From: Pontibacillus salicampi
GTDB lineage: Bacteria; Bacillota; Bacilli; Bacillales; BH030062
Assembly: GCF_042434395.1 (NCBI RefSeq)
Contig: NZ_JBHLTP010000003.1
Coordinates: forward strand, 186,001-250,000
Length of the DNA: 64,000 nucleotides
Direction: 5' to 3'
Every line of letters begins with the position of its first letter. Within the stretch, counting starts at the first letter, position 1. A model generated the notes under the pieces. That model was not told where the DNA came from. It worked only from the letters and a program-made list of their open reading frames with translations, and did no database searches. Shown here piece by piece: positions 27,739 to 36,864 of the stretch. Position numbers and translations under genes: made by a program.

Positions 27739-27758
27739 ACAGGACAGGAGGTGAATCT

Positions 27759-28448
27759 TTGACAGAAGCCTCTGTGTTAATTAAGGATGTCCCCCAGTCT
27801 GATCGGCCGAGAGAAAGATTAATGGAGCTGGGGGCGAAACACCTTTCCAATCAAGAATTGCTAGCCATATTGCTCGGAAGCGGCCTTCGGAACGAATCGG
27901 TGATGTCTGTAGCTCAGCGTGTATTAGTTCATTTTGAAGGGCTGTCCCTATTGCGAGATGCAACCGTAGAAGAGCTTACTGCTATAAAGGGTATTGGTAC
28001 CGCAAAAGCAGTAGTTATTATTGCCGCTCTTGAAATTGGGAAACGCATGCATAACCAACGACCCGGGGAACGCTATGCGGTAAAAAGCCCCGATGATGCA
28101 GCGGATTATGTAATGGAAGAAATGAGAGATCTCCATCAGGAGCATTTCGTTTGCATTTTCCTTAACACGAAAAACCAGATCATTCACCGACAAACCATTT
28201 TTATAGGCAGTTTAAACGCCTCCATTGTTCACCCCAGGGAAGTATATAAGGAAGCGGTCAAACGCTCTGCTGCTTCGATTATTTGCGCCCACAACCACCC
28301 TTCCGGCGACCCAACCCCATCCCAGGAAGACATTCATGTTACACGAAGATTAACGGAATGCGGAAAGATGCTTGGAATTGAATTATTGGATCACATTGTA
28401 ATTGGAGATCGAAAGTACATTTCCTTGAAGGAGAAAGGGTATTTGTAG
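27759..28448 (+). CDS. radC: RadC-family (UPF0758) JAMM protein
   Basis: A 229-residue protein with an N-terminal helix-hairpin-helix (IKGIGTAKA near residue 73) and a C-terminal JAMM/MPN metalloprotease-like domain (HNHPSGDPTPSQED). A role in DNA repair is uncertain. The start is TTG 27759 with a strong SD (AGGAGGTGA); no ATG fits as well. It lies between maf and mreB as in B. subtilis (ysxA). Confidence 0.93.
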   Translation: MTEASVLIKDVPQSDRPRERLMELGAKHLSNQELLAILLGSGLRNESVMSVAQRVLVHFEGLSLLRDATVEELTAIKGIGTAKAVVIIAALEIGKRMHNQRPGERYAVKSPDDAADYVMEEMRDLHQEHFVCIFLNTKNQIIHRQTIFIGSLNASIVHPREVYKEAVKRSAASIICAHNHPSGDPTPSQEDIHVTRRLTECGKMLGIELLDHIVIGDRKYISLKEKGYL

Positions 28449-28543
28449 GGAGATGAAGTATCTGAAAACCTTTACAATCCTGTCTTTCTTCCTACTTCTG
28501 AAAAAGCCACAGGATAACACTATCTATTTTTAACATTTTTTCG

Positions 28544-28609
28544 TATAATTGAGATATCAAAATATCTGTTAAAGCGCCATTCGTTATGAAATTTTGACGT
28601 TTGGCGCTT
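28544..28609 (+). promoter_or_regulatory. mreB leader: -10 like box and hairpin
   Basis: A consensus TATAAT at 28544-28549 (no good -35 seen) is followed by an 8-bp perfect inverted repeat, AAGCGCCA (28572-28579) with TGGCGCTT (28602-28609), and an inner CGT/ACG pair. No T-run follows, so it is an RNA leader hairpin or protein site rather than a terminator. Confidence 0.4.
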
Positions 28610-28727
28610 CTTAACGTGAATTTTGGAGATAGTTATACATGCTAATACATACACATGGGAAAAAGGGAATACCCTTCGTACCTTAATTGGAACCTATATG
28701 GCTTTAACATTAGAAAGGAAGATGAAT

Positions 28728-29768
28728 GTGGTGAGTTTTGGATTTTCTCAAGACCTTGGTATAGATTTAGGAACAGCAAATACACTTGTTTTTGTGAAGG
28801 GAAAAGGTGTAGTTGTTCGCGAGCCTTCTGTTGTAGCGAAGAATATGACGTCCGGCCAGATTGAAGCAGTGGGGAATTCTGCGAAAAATATGGTAGGCCG
28901 TACTCCAGCTAATATTTCTGTTATTCGTCCAATGAAGGATGGTGTGATAGCAGATTATGATACAACTGCCGCTATGATGAAATATTACATTAAAAAGGCA
29001 CAAAAAAATCGCTCCTCCTTTGCTAGAAAGCCGAATGTGATGATCTGTGTACCTTCTGGAATTACTATGGTGGAAGAGAGAGCTGTTATTGATGCAACAA
29101 AGCAAGCCGGCGCAAGAGATGCTTATCCTATTGCAGAGCCTTTTGCCGCTGCGATTGGCGCAGGATTGCCAGTTTGGGAGCCTACCGGTAGTATGGTCGT
29201 GGACATTGGGGGAGGTACGACAGAGGTAGCTATCATCTCCTTAGGCGGTATCGTTACCAGTCAATCCATCCGTGTTGCTGGTGATGAGATGGATGATGCT
29301 ATTACCCAATATATTCGTAAACAGTACAATTTAATGATTGGGGAGCGTTCTGCTGAAACACTGAAAATGGAAATTGGTACAGCAGGTGAACCTAAAGAGG
29401 ATGAAGAGCTGGATATTCGTGGTCGAGATTTAGTTACTGGCTTGCCGAAGACCATCAAGATTACGGCTAAAGAAATCTCCAAGTCCTTGCAAGACACAGT
29501 CGATCAAATTGTAGATGCTGTAAAAGTAACGCTTGAGAAGACGCCTCCAGAGCTTGCAGCGGATATCATGGACAGAGGGATTGTTCTGACTGGCGGCGGA
29601 GCTATCCTGAAAAATCTGGACGAAGTAATTAGTAATGAAACGCAGATGCCTGTATTTGTCGCAGAGGACCCTTTAGATTGCGTAGCCATCGGGACAGGAA
29701 AGGCGCTTGAGTACATTCATCACTTTAAGTCCCAGCCAAATGTCGCTACGAGAACAAACATGGAGTAA
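28728..29768 (+). CDS. mreB: Rod shape-determining protein MreB
   Basis: An actin homologue of about 346 residues that guides lateral wall synthesis. Nucleotide-binding motifs are DLGIDLGTANTLVFVKG (N-terminus), DIGGGTTEVAIISLGG (middle) and LTGGGA (C-terminal). Starts are crowded: ATG 28722, GTG 28728 and GTG 28731. AAAGGA at 28714-28719 is eight bases from 28728. 28731 would match the length of B. subtilis MreB best. Followed by mreC and mreD. Confidence 0.96.
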   Translation: MVSFGFSQDLGIDLGTANTLVFVKGKGVVVREPSVVAKNMTSGQIEAVGNSAKNMVGRTPANISVIRPMKDGVIADYDTTAAMMKYYIKKAQKNRSSFARKPNVMICVPSGITMVEERAVIDATKQAGARDAYPIAEPFAAAIGAGLPVWEPTGSMVVDIGGGTTEVAIISLGGIVTSQSIRVAGDEMDDAITQYIRKQYNLMIGERSAETLKMEIGTAGEPKEDEELDIRGRDLVTGLPKTIKITAKEISKSLQDTVDQIVDAVKVTLEKTPPELAADIMDRGIVLTGGGAILKNLDEVISNETQMPVFVAEDPLDCVAIGTGKALEYIHHFKSQPNVATRTNME

Positions 29769-29780
29769 GTAGGTGTAATC

Positions 29781-30686
29781 ATGCCATCGTTTTTTCGTAA
29801 CAAACGACTCATTATTATTCTGGTAAGTTTAATATTCCTGGTGGCATTAATTGGCTTTACGATGAGAGATCGTGATAATTTGACGTTACCTGAGCAATTA
29901 ATGCAGGATGTTATTGGCGGTGTACAAACCGTTTTTCATGCACCAATTGATTTTGTGACAAGTACGATTGATAACATTCAAGATTTACGTAACACCTATA
30001 AAGAAAACCAACTATTGAGGGAACGCATCCATGAATTCAAGGATTTAAAATTCCAAGCTCAAAATTTGGAGCAGGAAAATAAAGATCTCCAAAAATTGAT
30101 TGATAAGCAGGAAAGTATCACAGAGTATGATACGATTGATGCAACGGTAATCGCTCGAAGTCCAGAACCGAGATGGTTTAAGCAACTCACCATTAACAAG
30201 GGAAAGCAAGATGGTATTAAGGCCAATATGGCTGTCATTACGGGCGAGGGTCTTATCGGGAAAATCCAATCAACATCTAAATATACTTCTAAAGTTCAAC
30301 TCTTGAGCGGGTTTGATCGATCCAATGTTATTCATGCGATGGTTCAAGCTGAAGGGGAAGGCAGCAAGGATCATTTCGGTTTAATTGAATCGTCAGATGA
30401 GGAACAAAAGGATTTGTTACAATTGAAACGAATTCCATATGAAGCTGAAATTAAAAAAGGTCAAACAGTAAGGAGCTCCGGTATGGGAGGAGTATTCCCG
30501 AAAGGGTTGCTTATTGGTAAAGTAGATGAGGTGGTTGTCGATGAGTATGGTCTTACGCAAACAGCGTACATCGAGCCAGCTGCTGACCTGTATGATATTA
30601 ACCACGTGGCGGTAGTAGATAGAAAAATCACCTCCACTCTAGATGTAGAATCCGATTCTGCTGAACAGGAGGAGGGGAGCGAATGA
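29781..30686 (+). CDS. mreC: Rod shape-determining protein MreC
   Basis: A 301-residue bitopic protein: cytosolic tail, one membrane helix (about 8-25), coiled coil (about 70-110) and a beta-rich extracellular domain (GLIGKIQSTSKYTSKVQLLS...). The tail is Glu-rich. It links MreB to the cell-wall elongation complex. It overlaps mreD by 4 bp. Confidence 0.95.
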   Translation: MPSFFRNKRLIIILVSLIFLVALIGFTMRDRDNLTLPEQLMQDVIGGVQTVFHAPIDFVTSTIDNIQDLRNTYKENQLLRERIHEFKDLKFQAQNLEQENKDLQKLIDKQESITEYDTIDATVIARSPEPRWFKQLTINKGKQDGIKANMAVITGEGLIGKIQSTSKYTSKVQLLSGFDRSNVIHAMVQAEGEGSKDHFGLIESSDEEQKDLLQLKRIPYEAEIKKGQTVRSSGMGGVFPKGLLIGKVDEVVVDEYGLTQTAYIEPAADLYDINHVAVVDRKITSTLDVESDSAEQEEGSE

Positions 30687-31222
30687 AGCGTTTATATCTC
30701 CCTCTCTCCTTGCTTGTCTTGTTAGTTTTAGAAGGAACTGCTATGGATTTTCTACCCACAAAGTGGCTGCTAGCGGATTTTCATTTTATTCCTCATTGGG
30801 TGTTGGTCTTCTTAATATTCATGGCGATCTTCTACGATTATGACTCTACGTATTATTGCGTCATGTATGGCATTATCTTTGGTTTATTGATTGATTTAAT
30901 TTATACGGACATGCTCGGAGTGTATATGTTTACGTATGGTCTGGTCGTATATGTAATACATGGGGTGAAGAAGATGCTCCACTCCAACGTGTTTGTCACG
31001 TTGTTATTAACAGTGGTCGCTATTGTTTTTGCTGATATTGCTATATACGTATTTTATTCTTTCATTAAGGCTACGACACTAGCGTGGGAAAGCTATTTAT
31101 ATAGAAGCTTATTGCCTACTCTTGCTGCTAATCTCTTATTTGCTCTTGTGCTATTTCCGATATTCCCTAGGAAATTACAAGAGTGGTCTGAGACTCAATT
31201 AAAAAACTCCAAATCTATATAA
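30683..31222 (+). CDS. mreD: Rod shape-determining protein MreD
   Basis: A 179-residue integral membrane protein with five or six helices and the family pattern GIIFGLLIDLIYTDMLG. The start ATGA overlaps the mreC stop; SD GGAGGGGAG lies within the mreC end. Part of the rod complex. Confidence 0.93.
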   Translation: MKRLYLPLSLLVLLVLEGTAMDFLPTKWLLADFHFIPHWVLVFLIFMAIFYDYDSTYYCVMYGIIFGLLIDLIYTDMLGVYMFTYGLVVYVIHGVKKMLHSNVFVTLLLTVVAIVFADIAIYVFYSFIKATTLAWESYLYRSLLPTLAANLLFALVLFPIFPRKLQEWSETQLKNSKSI

Positions 31223-31365
31223 GAGAGTCATAAATGTACATCTTTGCACGAACGTTTTGTAACATGCGTGGAGAACAAGTACTCCAACAAAAGTAATATG
31301 TCTTAGGAAAAATTAAAGGATTTTGACATTCTTTAGTTGAATATATTGTTTGAGGTGAAGCTTCC

Positions 31366-32052
31366 GTGAGTAACAAGAAGCAAATTGTAACCATAAAAGG
31401 GACAAAAGAAGGATTAACGTTACACATTGATGATACGTGTTCATTTGAAGAAGTGCTAAGAGAGTTAGATCGTAAATTATCACATAATGACGTAGGAGAA
31501 GACCAGCCGATGATAACGGTTACCATTCAATTAGGTAACCGTTATTTGAAGGAAGATCAAAAGGATCAATTAACAAATGTCATCCGTTCCCATAATAAAC
31601 TAGTTGTACAGTCCATCGAATCGGATGTTGTAACAAAAGAAGAAGCATTGGAATGGAAGAAGGATACTGAAGTAACCTCTTTGTTCAAAGTGGTACGCAG
31701 TGGACAGGTAGAAAACGTCCGTGGCGATGTGCTATTAATTGGTGACATAAACCCGGGCGGGAAGTTGGTGGCTACTGGCAATATATTTGTAATGGGCCAT
31801 CTCAGGGGGATTGCTCATGCCGGAGTGAATGGGGATACAAATGCGGTTATCGCAGCTTCCTTTATGAAGCCTAGTCAGCTGAGAATTGCAAATTATATAA
31901 GCCGTTCTCCTGATTATGACGTAGACGGTGTGTATATGGAATGTGGATACATAGACTCTAATCAAGGGAAGATCATCATAGACCGCCTCCAACTTCTTTA
32001 CCAGAAGCGACCAGATTTGAAAGGCTTAGAAAGGAGGATGCTGAATGGGTGA
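31366..32052 (+). CDS. minC: Septum site-determining protein MinC
   Basis: A 228-residue FtsZ inhibitor. The N-terminal domain (about 1-105) is followed by a C-terminal beta-helix (about 115-220) with the Gly-rich repeats VRSGQVENVRGDVLLIGDIN, GGKLVATGNIFVMGHLRGIA. GTG start with GAGGTGA seven bases upstream. It overlaps minD by 8 bp. Confidence 0.95.
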   Translation: MSNKKQIVTIKGTKEGLTLHIDDTCSFEEVLRELDRKLSHNDVGEDQPMITVTIQLGNRYLKEDQKDQLTNVIRSHNKLVVQSIESDVVTKEEALEWKKDTEVTSLFKVVRSGQVENVRGDVLLIGDINPGGKLVATGNIFVMGHLRGIAHAGVNGDTNAVIAASFMKPSQLRIANYISRSPDYDVDGVYMECGYIDSNQGKIIIDRLQLLYQKRPDLKGLERRMLNG

Positions 32053-32842
32053 ATCGATAGTAATAACTTCAGGAAAAGGTGGAGTTGGAAAGACAACAAC
32101 CACAGCAAACTTAGGAACAGCATTAGCCTTAATGGGAAAGAAAGTATGTCTTGTTGATACGGATATAGGCCTTCGTAATCTAGACGTTGTTATGGGTCTG
32201 GAGAATCGCATTATTTATGATATTGTTGATGTAATACAGGAGCGCTGTAAGTTGAAGCAAGCCTTAATTAAAGATAAGCGATTCGAGGCATTATCCTTAT
32301 TGCCCGCTGCTCAAACGAGTGACAAAAGTGATCTAACCCCAGAAGGTATGGTGGCTATTGTTCAGGAATTGAAGCAGGAATATGATTACATATTGATCGA
32401 CTGTCCTGCTGGTATTGAACAAGGCTATAAAAATGCAGTAGTAGGTGCTGATAAGGCCATCGTGGTCACAACACCGGAAAAGTCTGCCGTTCGGGATGCT
32501 GACCGTATTATTGGTTTGTTAGAGCAGGAGGATGTTGAGGCTCCAAGACTAATTGTTAATCGTATTCGTAATCATATGGTAGAGCAAGGGGATATGTTAG
32601 ATGTGGACGAGATTGTCCAGGTGCTTTCTATTGAGTTGCTAGGTATCGTTGCTGATGATGATGAAGTTATTAAAGCATCCAATCATGGAGAGCCAATTGC
32701 TTTTCAACCAAATACAAAAGCATCTCTTGCTTATCGTAATATTTCTAGAAGGATTCTTGGTGAATCTGTCCCGCTACTTTCTCTAGAAGAGAACAAAGGT
32801 GTTTTTGCGAAGGTGAAGAAATTCTTTGGAATACGTTCCTAA
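32045..32842 (+). CDS. minD: Septum site-determining protein MinD
   Basis: A 265-residue deviant Walker A ATPase that recruits MinC to the membrane. SGKGGVGKTT is at residues 10-19, VDTDIGLRNLD and DCPAGIE further on, and a C-terminal amphipathic membrane-targeting helix (VFAKVKKFFGI). SD GGAGG within the end of minC. Confidence 0.97.
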   Translation: MGESIVITSGKGGVGKTTTTANLGTALALMGKKVCLVDTDIGLRNLDVVMGLENRIIYDIVDVIQERCKLKQALIKDKRFEALSLLPAAQTSDKSDLTPEGMVAIVQELKQEYDYILIDCPAGIEQGYKNAVVGADKAIVVTTPEKSAVRDADRIIGLLEQEDVEAPRLIVNRIRNHMVEQGDMLDVDEIVQVLSIELLGIVADDDEVIKASNHGEPIAFQPNTKASLAYRNISRRILGESVPLLSLEENKGVFAKVKKFFGIRS

Positions 32843-32843
32843 T

Positions 32844-32879
32844 AAAAAGTTCTGCTGATTAGTCAGCAGAACTTTTTTT
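32844..32879 (+). terminator. Terminator of minCD
   Basis: A stem of AAAAAGTTCTGCTGA with TCAGCAGAACTTTTT around a TTAG loop, ending in seven T. Confidence 0.9.
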
Positions 32880-32885
32880 GAATTC

Positions 32886-32914
32886 TCATATCTTGTCCAT
32901 CCTTCTCATAAACT
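32886..32914 (+). promoter_or_regulatory. sigma-E promoter of spoIVFA-spoIVFB
   Basis: TCATATC (32886-32892; consensus KMATATT, 6/7) and CATAAACT (32907-32914; consensus CATACAMT, 7/8) are 14 bp apart. The site lies between the minCD terminator and spoIVFA. The spoIVF operon is sigma-E controlled in B. subtilis. Confidence 0.65.
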
Positions 32915-32949
32915 TGTACAAAGTATGGAGAAGGAAATGAGGAGAGACG

Positions 32950-33744
32950 ATGAAGAAAGATGTACGTGATATTCGAAAATCTATTGCTCAACGAAAGAAG
33001 CAAAGGGAAGTAAGTGGGGAACACCAGCGAACGACTACCACAGCTGTTTCCCCTGTTCAGGACGAAGAGAAATTTGGATACATGCCTTTTTCATCATCGG
33101 AAGTCAAAGGAACATTGGGGGAGAACTATTTTACGGCTTTTCTGTTGAGAAGTATTGTGGCTGCGGTCTTATTTTTTATCGTTGCTATTGTGTATCAAAT
33201 GGACAGCCAAGTGTTAGAGAAGCCGAAATCTGTCGTGCAAAAAGCTGTTACAGAAGAGTTTCAATTCGCATCTGTAAATCAATGGTATCAGGAGAAATTT
33301 GGTGAACCATTTGCCTTCCTGCCAACTTTTCCTAAAGCAACAGAACAAAATAGTCAAACTGTAGCTACCACTGGAGAGGATTATGCATTGCCCGTGAATG
33401 GCAGCATTCAAGAATCGTTCCAAACTAATGGACAAGGTATCCTGTTAGCAACCAGTCAGGAAGCACAAGTAAAGGCATCTAGGGATGGAACCGTCCTTTT
33501 TGCTGGGAATAAAGAAGATACAGGAAAGACGATTATTATTCAGCACGCAGATGGTACGAAATCCTATTATGGAAACCTGAGTAAAATAGATGTGGAGCAA
33601 TATGAGCAAGTCTCGAATGGGAATGCTATTGGTATCATGACCCCCACCACAGAAGGAGAGAGAGCGGCGTTGTATTTCGCTATTCAAAAAGGGAATCAAT
33701 TTATTGACCCTATACAGGTGATTGAAGTCCATGATCAGCCTTAA
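32950..33744 (+). CDS. spoIVFA: Stage IV sporulation protein FA
   Basis: A 264-residue membrane protein that tethers and inhibits the SpoIVFB protease in the mother cell. The cytosolic N-terminus is basic. A single membrane helix lies near 67-85, and a LytM/M23-like domain (about 145-255) follows in which the metal-binding His residues are not evident, so it is non-catalytic. SD GAGGAGAG is three bases before the ATG. It overlaps spoIVFB. Confidence 0.92.
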   Translation: MKKDVRDIRKSIAQRKKQREVSGEHQRTTTTAVSPVQDEEKFGYMPFSSSEVKGTLGENYFTAFLLRSIVAAVLFFIVAIVYQMDSQVLEKPKSVVQKAVTEEFQFASVNQWYQEKFGEPFAFLPTFPKATEQNSQTVATTGEDYALPVNGSIQESFQTNGQGILLATSQEAQVKASRDGTVLFAGNKEDTGKTIIIQHADGTKSYYGNLSKIDVEQYEQVSNGNAIGIMTPTTEGERAALYFAIQKGNQFIDPIQVIEVHDQP

Positions 33745-34600
33745 TTGGTGGAGAGACATTCACATTCATCCTATTATGTGGGGGATGATTGGAATAGGTA
33801 TTCTTACAGGATCATTCCCTCAGCTTTTGGCTATTTTTGTTATCATTTTTGCTCATGAAGTAGGTCATTACGCAGCAGCTGTCTTTTTTAAATGGCGAGT
33901 CCGTACAGTTATGCTCTGGCCGTTTGGGGGAGTGATGGAAACAGATGAATACCATACTAGACCCTTAAAGGAAGAGCTAGCAGTTATTGTGGCAGGTCCG
34001 CTTCAACACTTTTGGCTATACGGCCTGATTTTTCTTGTTGGGAAATGGGAGCTTGTCTCTTCTGGAATGATAGAAATGCTGTTGCTATATAATACGTGGA
34101 TACTGGTGTTTAACTTATTACCTATTTGGCCGCTTGATGGAGGAAAGATATTGTTTCTGCTATTGTCCTATCAGCTTCCCTTCGTCCAAGCGCAACGGTA
34201 TGTATTATATGTTTCCGTTATGATGATTGTCATAAGCACGATGCTAGGATTATTGTTTCTGCCTTTTTCGTTAAGTACTATTTTTCTTGCATGTTTCTTA
34301 TTATGGGAAAATCGTCTAGAATGGAAGCAAAGACAGTACACCTTCTTGCGCTATCTTCTAAAGCGGTATGAGGAGAAAAAGAGTCCCGTGCGTGACATTA
34401 AGTCTATCCATGTGCCGAGCGATATGCCGATAGGGCACATATTCAAATCGTTTAGAAGAGGGGCGCATCATCACATATTTGTGATTGTGCCTAATCAAAC
34501 GAGAGTGGTGATTGATGAAGGGGAATGCTTGTACTATTATTTCACCTTAAAACAGTCTTCCGCCAAAGCGAAGGATTTAGCAGAATGGTGTGCAGTGTAA
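33731..34600 (+). CDS. spoIVFB: Stage IV sporulation protein FB, intramembrane metalloprotease
   Basis: A 289-residue site-2 protease that releases active sigma-K from pro-sigma-K. The zinc motif HEVGH lies in the membrane segment near residue 44. The second motif is LLPIWPLDGGK (about 135-145), supplying the third ligand Asp. A C-terminal CBS-like domain (about 220-289) is expected to sense ATP. The ATG at 33731 has AGGTGA nine bases upstream and overlaps the end of spoIVFA. Confidence 0.94.
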   Translation: MISLNWWRDIHIHPIMWGMIGIGILTGSFPQLLAIFVIIFAHEVGHYAAAVFFKWRVRTVMLWPFGGVMETDEYHTRPLKEELAVIVAGPLQHFWLYGLIFLVGKWELVSSGMIEMLLLYNTWILVFNLLPIWPLDGGKILFLLLSYQLPFVQAQRYVLYVSVMMIVISTMLGLLFLPFSLSTIFLACFLLWENRLEWKQRQYTFLRYLLKRYEEKKSPVRDIKSIHVPSDMPIGHIFKSFRRGAHHHIFVIVPNQTRVVIDEGECLYYYFTLKQSSAKAKDLAEWCAV

Positions 34601-34616
34601 AGTGAGGATTAGAACC

Positions 34617-36077
34617 ATGAAGAGGATATATATCCATACAAGCTCTACTGAAAAATGGGGCATTGTTATGGATGGAAACCGTGTCGAGCATGTGACGATT
34701 GACCGTCCAGATTCAAAAAGTCAGATTGGGAATCTATATAAAGGACGAATAGTTAACATAGAACCAAGCTTACAGGCTGCCTTCGTTGATTTTGGGCAGC
34801 CTAAACTTGGTTTTCTCAGAAAGAACGAACTTCCGGAAGCGAGAATAGATGCTTCCCTTTCCATGGAACGGTTAGTTCATGAAGGACAGTCTATTGTGGT
34901 GCAGGTTACGAAAGATGCATTTGATCAAAAAGGGGCCCAATTGACAGCAAATGTGACGGTTCCAGGTAAACATGTAGTTTATTTACCGTTTGGAAATTAC
35001 CACGCAACTTCAAAAAAAATAGATTTGGAAAGGCAAAAGGAGCTTAAAGCTCATGCTGATGAGGTGACAGAAGAGCAGGAAGGAATCCTGTTTCGAACCA
35101 GTGCTGCCACTATCGAAGCTGCCAGTTGGCAAGCAGAATTAGATTATTTACGAAAGTGGTGGACAGCATTGTACCAATCATCTGTAAACCAAAAACCTCC
35201 AAAGCTTTTATGGGAGGATAAAGACATCCCTTTTCGCTTGTTAAGGAAATATCCAGACTATGCTGTTGAGCATATTTATGTGGATGAGGTGCGGGAAGCG
35301 AAAGAAATAAAGCAACATATGCCAAGGTTACATGATAAGTGCTCCTGGCAGTCAGACATAGAGGGTCTGTTACCCTTTACACTAGCCCAATTAAGCAGAA
35401 ACTTAACCTCCCCCATCGTCACGTTGGACAATGGAAGTGAAATTCGGATCGACCAAACAGAGGCTATGGTCGTCATTGATATAAACACAGCAAAATTCAC
35501 TAAACATCAAAAACAGCAGACCGTTCGAAAAACCAATGAAGAGGCTGCCAAAGAAATTGCTCATCAATTAAAGGTGCGTAACCTTTCCGGGATGATTGTT
35601 ATTGACTTTATCAGTATGAAGAAAGCAGGAGACAGGGACCGAGTAATACAAACCTTAAAGAAAGCCTTGAGAAATGATCCTATTCGCACAGAAGTATTTG
35701 GGTTCACGGCATTAGGATTAGTCGAGATGACGAGAAAGCGAGAGGGGCGCTCGCTGCCTGCTTTGCTCCAAGAACCCGTTCTGGAACAAGAAGCTTCTCT
35801 TTCACCTGTTACATATGCATATCAACTGGAACGAGAACTGCTCTCCTACAAGCGATATGATCAAAGTGTAATTGCTATGGAGGTCAATACTAGAGTGCTG
35901 GAGGTATTTAAAGAGGTAATAGATCTAGAGCATCTTAAATCTACCCTTTACAAAGCTTTTTATGTCCTGAATAATGGTACAAGTGATGTTCCCTATAGAG
36001 TCCTTTTTATCGGGGAAAAGGAAACACTGGAGGAAAGAGAATTCTATCTTCACAACTCTATTGACAGGGTGTTTTAA
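34617..36077 (+). CDS. rng: Ribonuclease E/G family protein
   Basis: A 486-residue endoribonuclease homologue. An S1 domain (about 38-120: GNLYKGRIVNIEPSLQAAFVDFG) and the DNase I-like catalytic part with Asp residues in VIDINTAKFT and IVIDFISMK are present. The Zn-link CPxC segment that should follow VEMTRKR is missing: the sequence reads LLQEPVLEQEASLSPV with no cysteine. The ATG at 34617 has GAGG nine bases upstream. B. subtilis lacks this gene, though other bacilli carry it between spoIVFB and rplU. Confidence 0.9.
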   Translation: MKRIYIHTSSTEKWGIVMDGNRVEHVTIDRPDSKSQIGNLYKGRIVNIEPSLQAAFVDFGQPKLGFLRKNELPEARIDASLSMERLVHEGQSIVVQVTKDAFDQKGAQLTANVTVPGKHVVYLPFGNYHATSKKIDLERQKELKAHADEVTEEQEGILFRTSAATIEAASWQAELDYLRKWWTALYQSSVNQKPPKLLWEDKDIPFRLLRKYPDYAVEHIYVDEVREAKEIKQHMPRLHDKCSWQSDIEGLLPFTLAQLSRNLTSPIVTLDNGSEIRIDQTEAMVVIDINTAKFTKHQKQQTVRKTNEEAAKEIAHQLKVRNLSGMIVIDFISMKKAGDRDRVIQTLKKALRNDPIRTEVFGFTALGLVEMTRKREGRSLPALLQEPVLEQEASLSPVTYAYQLERELLSYKRYDQSVIAMEVNTRVLEVFKEVIDLEHLKSTLYKAFYVLNNGTSDVPYRVLFIGEKETLEEREFYLHNSIDRVF

Positions 36078-36089
36078 ACGTGGTAACAT
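36061..36089 (+). promoter_or_regulatory. sigma-A promoter of the rplU operon
   Basis: A consensus TTGACA (36061-36066), a 17-bp spacer, an extended -10 TG (36081-36082) and TAACAT (36084-36089). It overlaps the end of rng. Confidence 0.65.
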
Positions 36090-36095
36090 CAATAC

Positions 36096-36190
36096 GTTAT
36101 GTCTCGTAGCACCCGATGCTACAACCGCTCCGAACAGGTATTAAAGCCCGAGAGGCACCTGCAAGGCGAGTCTGAGTGATTAAGGAGGTG
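36096..36190 (+). promoter_or_regulatory. L21 leader RNA element
   Basis: A structured leader before rplU of the type known from Firmicutes. It contains the segment ATTAAAGCCCGAGAGGCACC and ends with AAGGAGGTGCA; GGTGCA and the upstream GCACCTGC can pair, masking the SD. It is thought to allow autoregulation by L21. Confidence 0.8.
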
Positions 36191-36195
36191 CAAGT

Positions 36196-36504
36196 ATGTA
36201 CGCAATTATTGAAGCAGGCGGCAAGCAGCTTAAAGTAGAAGAAGGTCAAACAATCTTCGTTGAAAAAGTAGAAGCAGCCGACGGTGAAAGCGTGACGTTC
36301 GATAAAGTACTTGTAGTAGGTGGCGACGATGCAAAAGTCGGTACACCATTTGTTGACGGAGCTTCTGTTACTGCTAAAGTAGAGAAGCAAGGTCGTCAAA
36401 AGAAAACTACTGTTTTCAAATACAAGCCTAAAAAGAACTACAAGCGTAAACAAGGTCATCGTCAACCGTACACTAAACTAACTGTTGAAAAAATCAACAG
36501 CTAA
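36196..36504 (+). CDS. rplU: 50S ribosomal protein L21
   Basis: 102 residues, the normal length. MYAIIEAGGKQLKVEEGQ at the N-terminus and the C-terminal RQGHRQPYT-type signature (KKNYKRKQGHRQPYTKL) identify it. Preceded by an L21 leader and a strong SD. Confidence 0.98.
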   Translation: MYAIIEAGGKQLKVEEGQTIFVEKVEAADGESVTFDKVLVVGGDDAKVGTPFVDGASVTAKVEKQGRQKKTTVFKYKPKKNYKRKQGHRQPYTKLTVEKINS

Positions 36505-36517
36505 TTAGGCGAATACG

Positions 36518-36850
36518 ATGATACAGGTGCTTGTTACAAGAAATTCAGAATCACATATAGTCGATTTTGAAGTTAGCGGACACGCTGAAAGTGGACCGTA
36601 TGGCCATGATTTAGTGTGTGCAGCTGTTTCAGCCGTAACGTTTGGAACAGTAAACGCATTAATGGAACTATGTACATTTGAACCATCCATTGAGCAAGGA
36701 GGAGAAGGAGGATATTTGCATGTGCAAATTCCAAATTCGCTCCCAGAAGGAACATTCCACAAAGCGAGTGTCCTGCTTGAAGGGATGATGGTTTCGTTAA
36801 AAACGATTGAATATGATTATGGTGAATATATCACAATTACTGAACCATAA
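36518..36850 (+). CDS. prp: Ribosomal-processing cysteine protease Prp
   Basis: A 110-residue protease (YsxB) that removes the N-terminal extension of L27. The catalytic His and Cys lie in SGHAESGPYGHDLVCAAVS (H22 and C34 approximately). It sits between its substrate's gene rpmA and rplU, the conserved arrangement. The SD is weak (TTAGGCGAA). Confidence 0.95.
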   Translation: MIQVLVTRNSESHIVDFEVSGHAESGPYGHDLVCAAVSAVTFGTVNALMELCTFEPSIEQGGEGGYLHVQIPNSLPEGTFHKASVLLEGMMVSLKTIEYDYGEYITITEP

Positions 36851-36864
36851 GGAGGTGCAGCCCA

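Noticed and set aside
31323..31328. TTGACA upstream of minC
   Set aside because: No acceptable -10 at 16-18 bp; TATATT is only 13 bp away.
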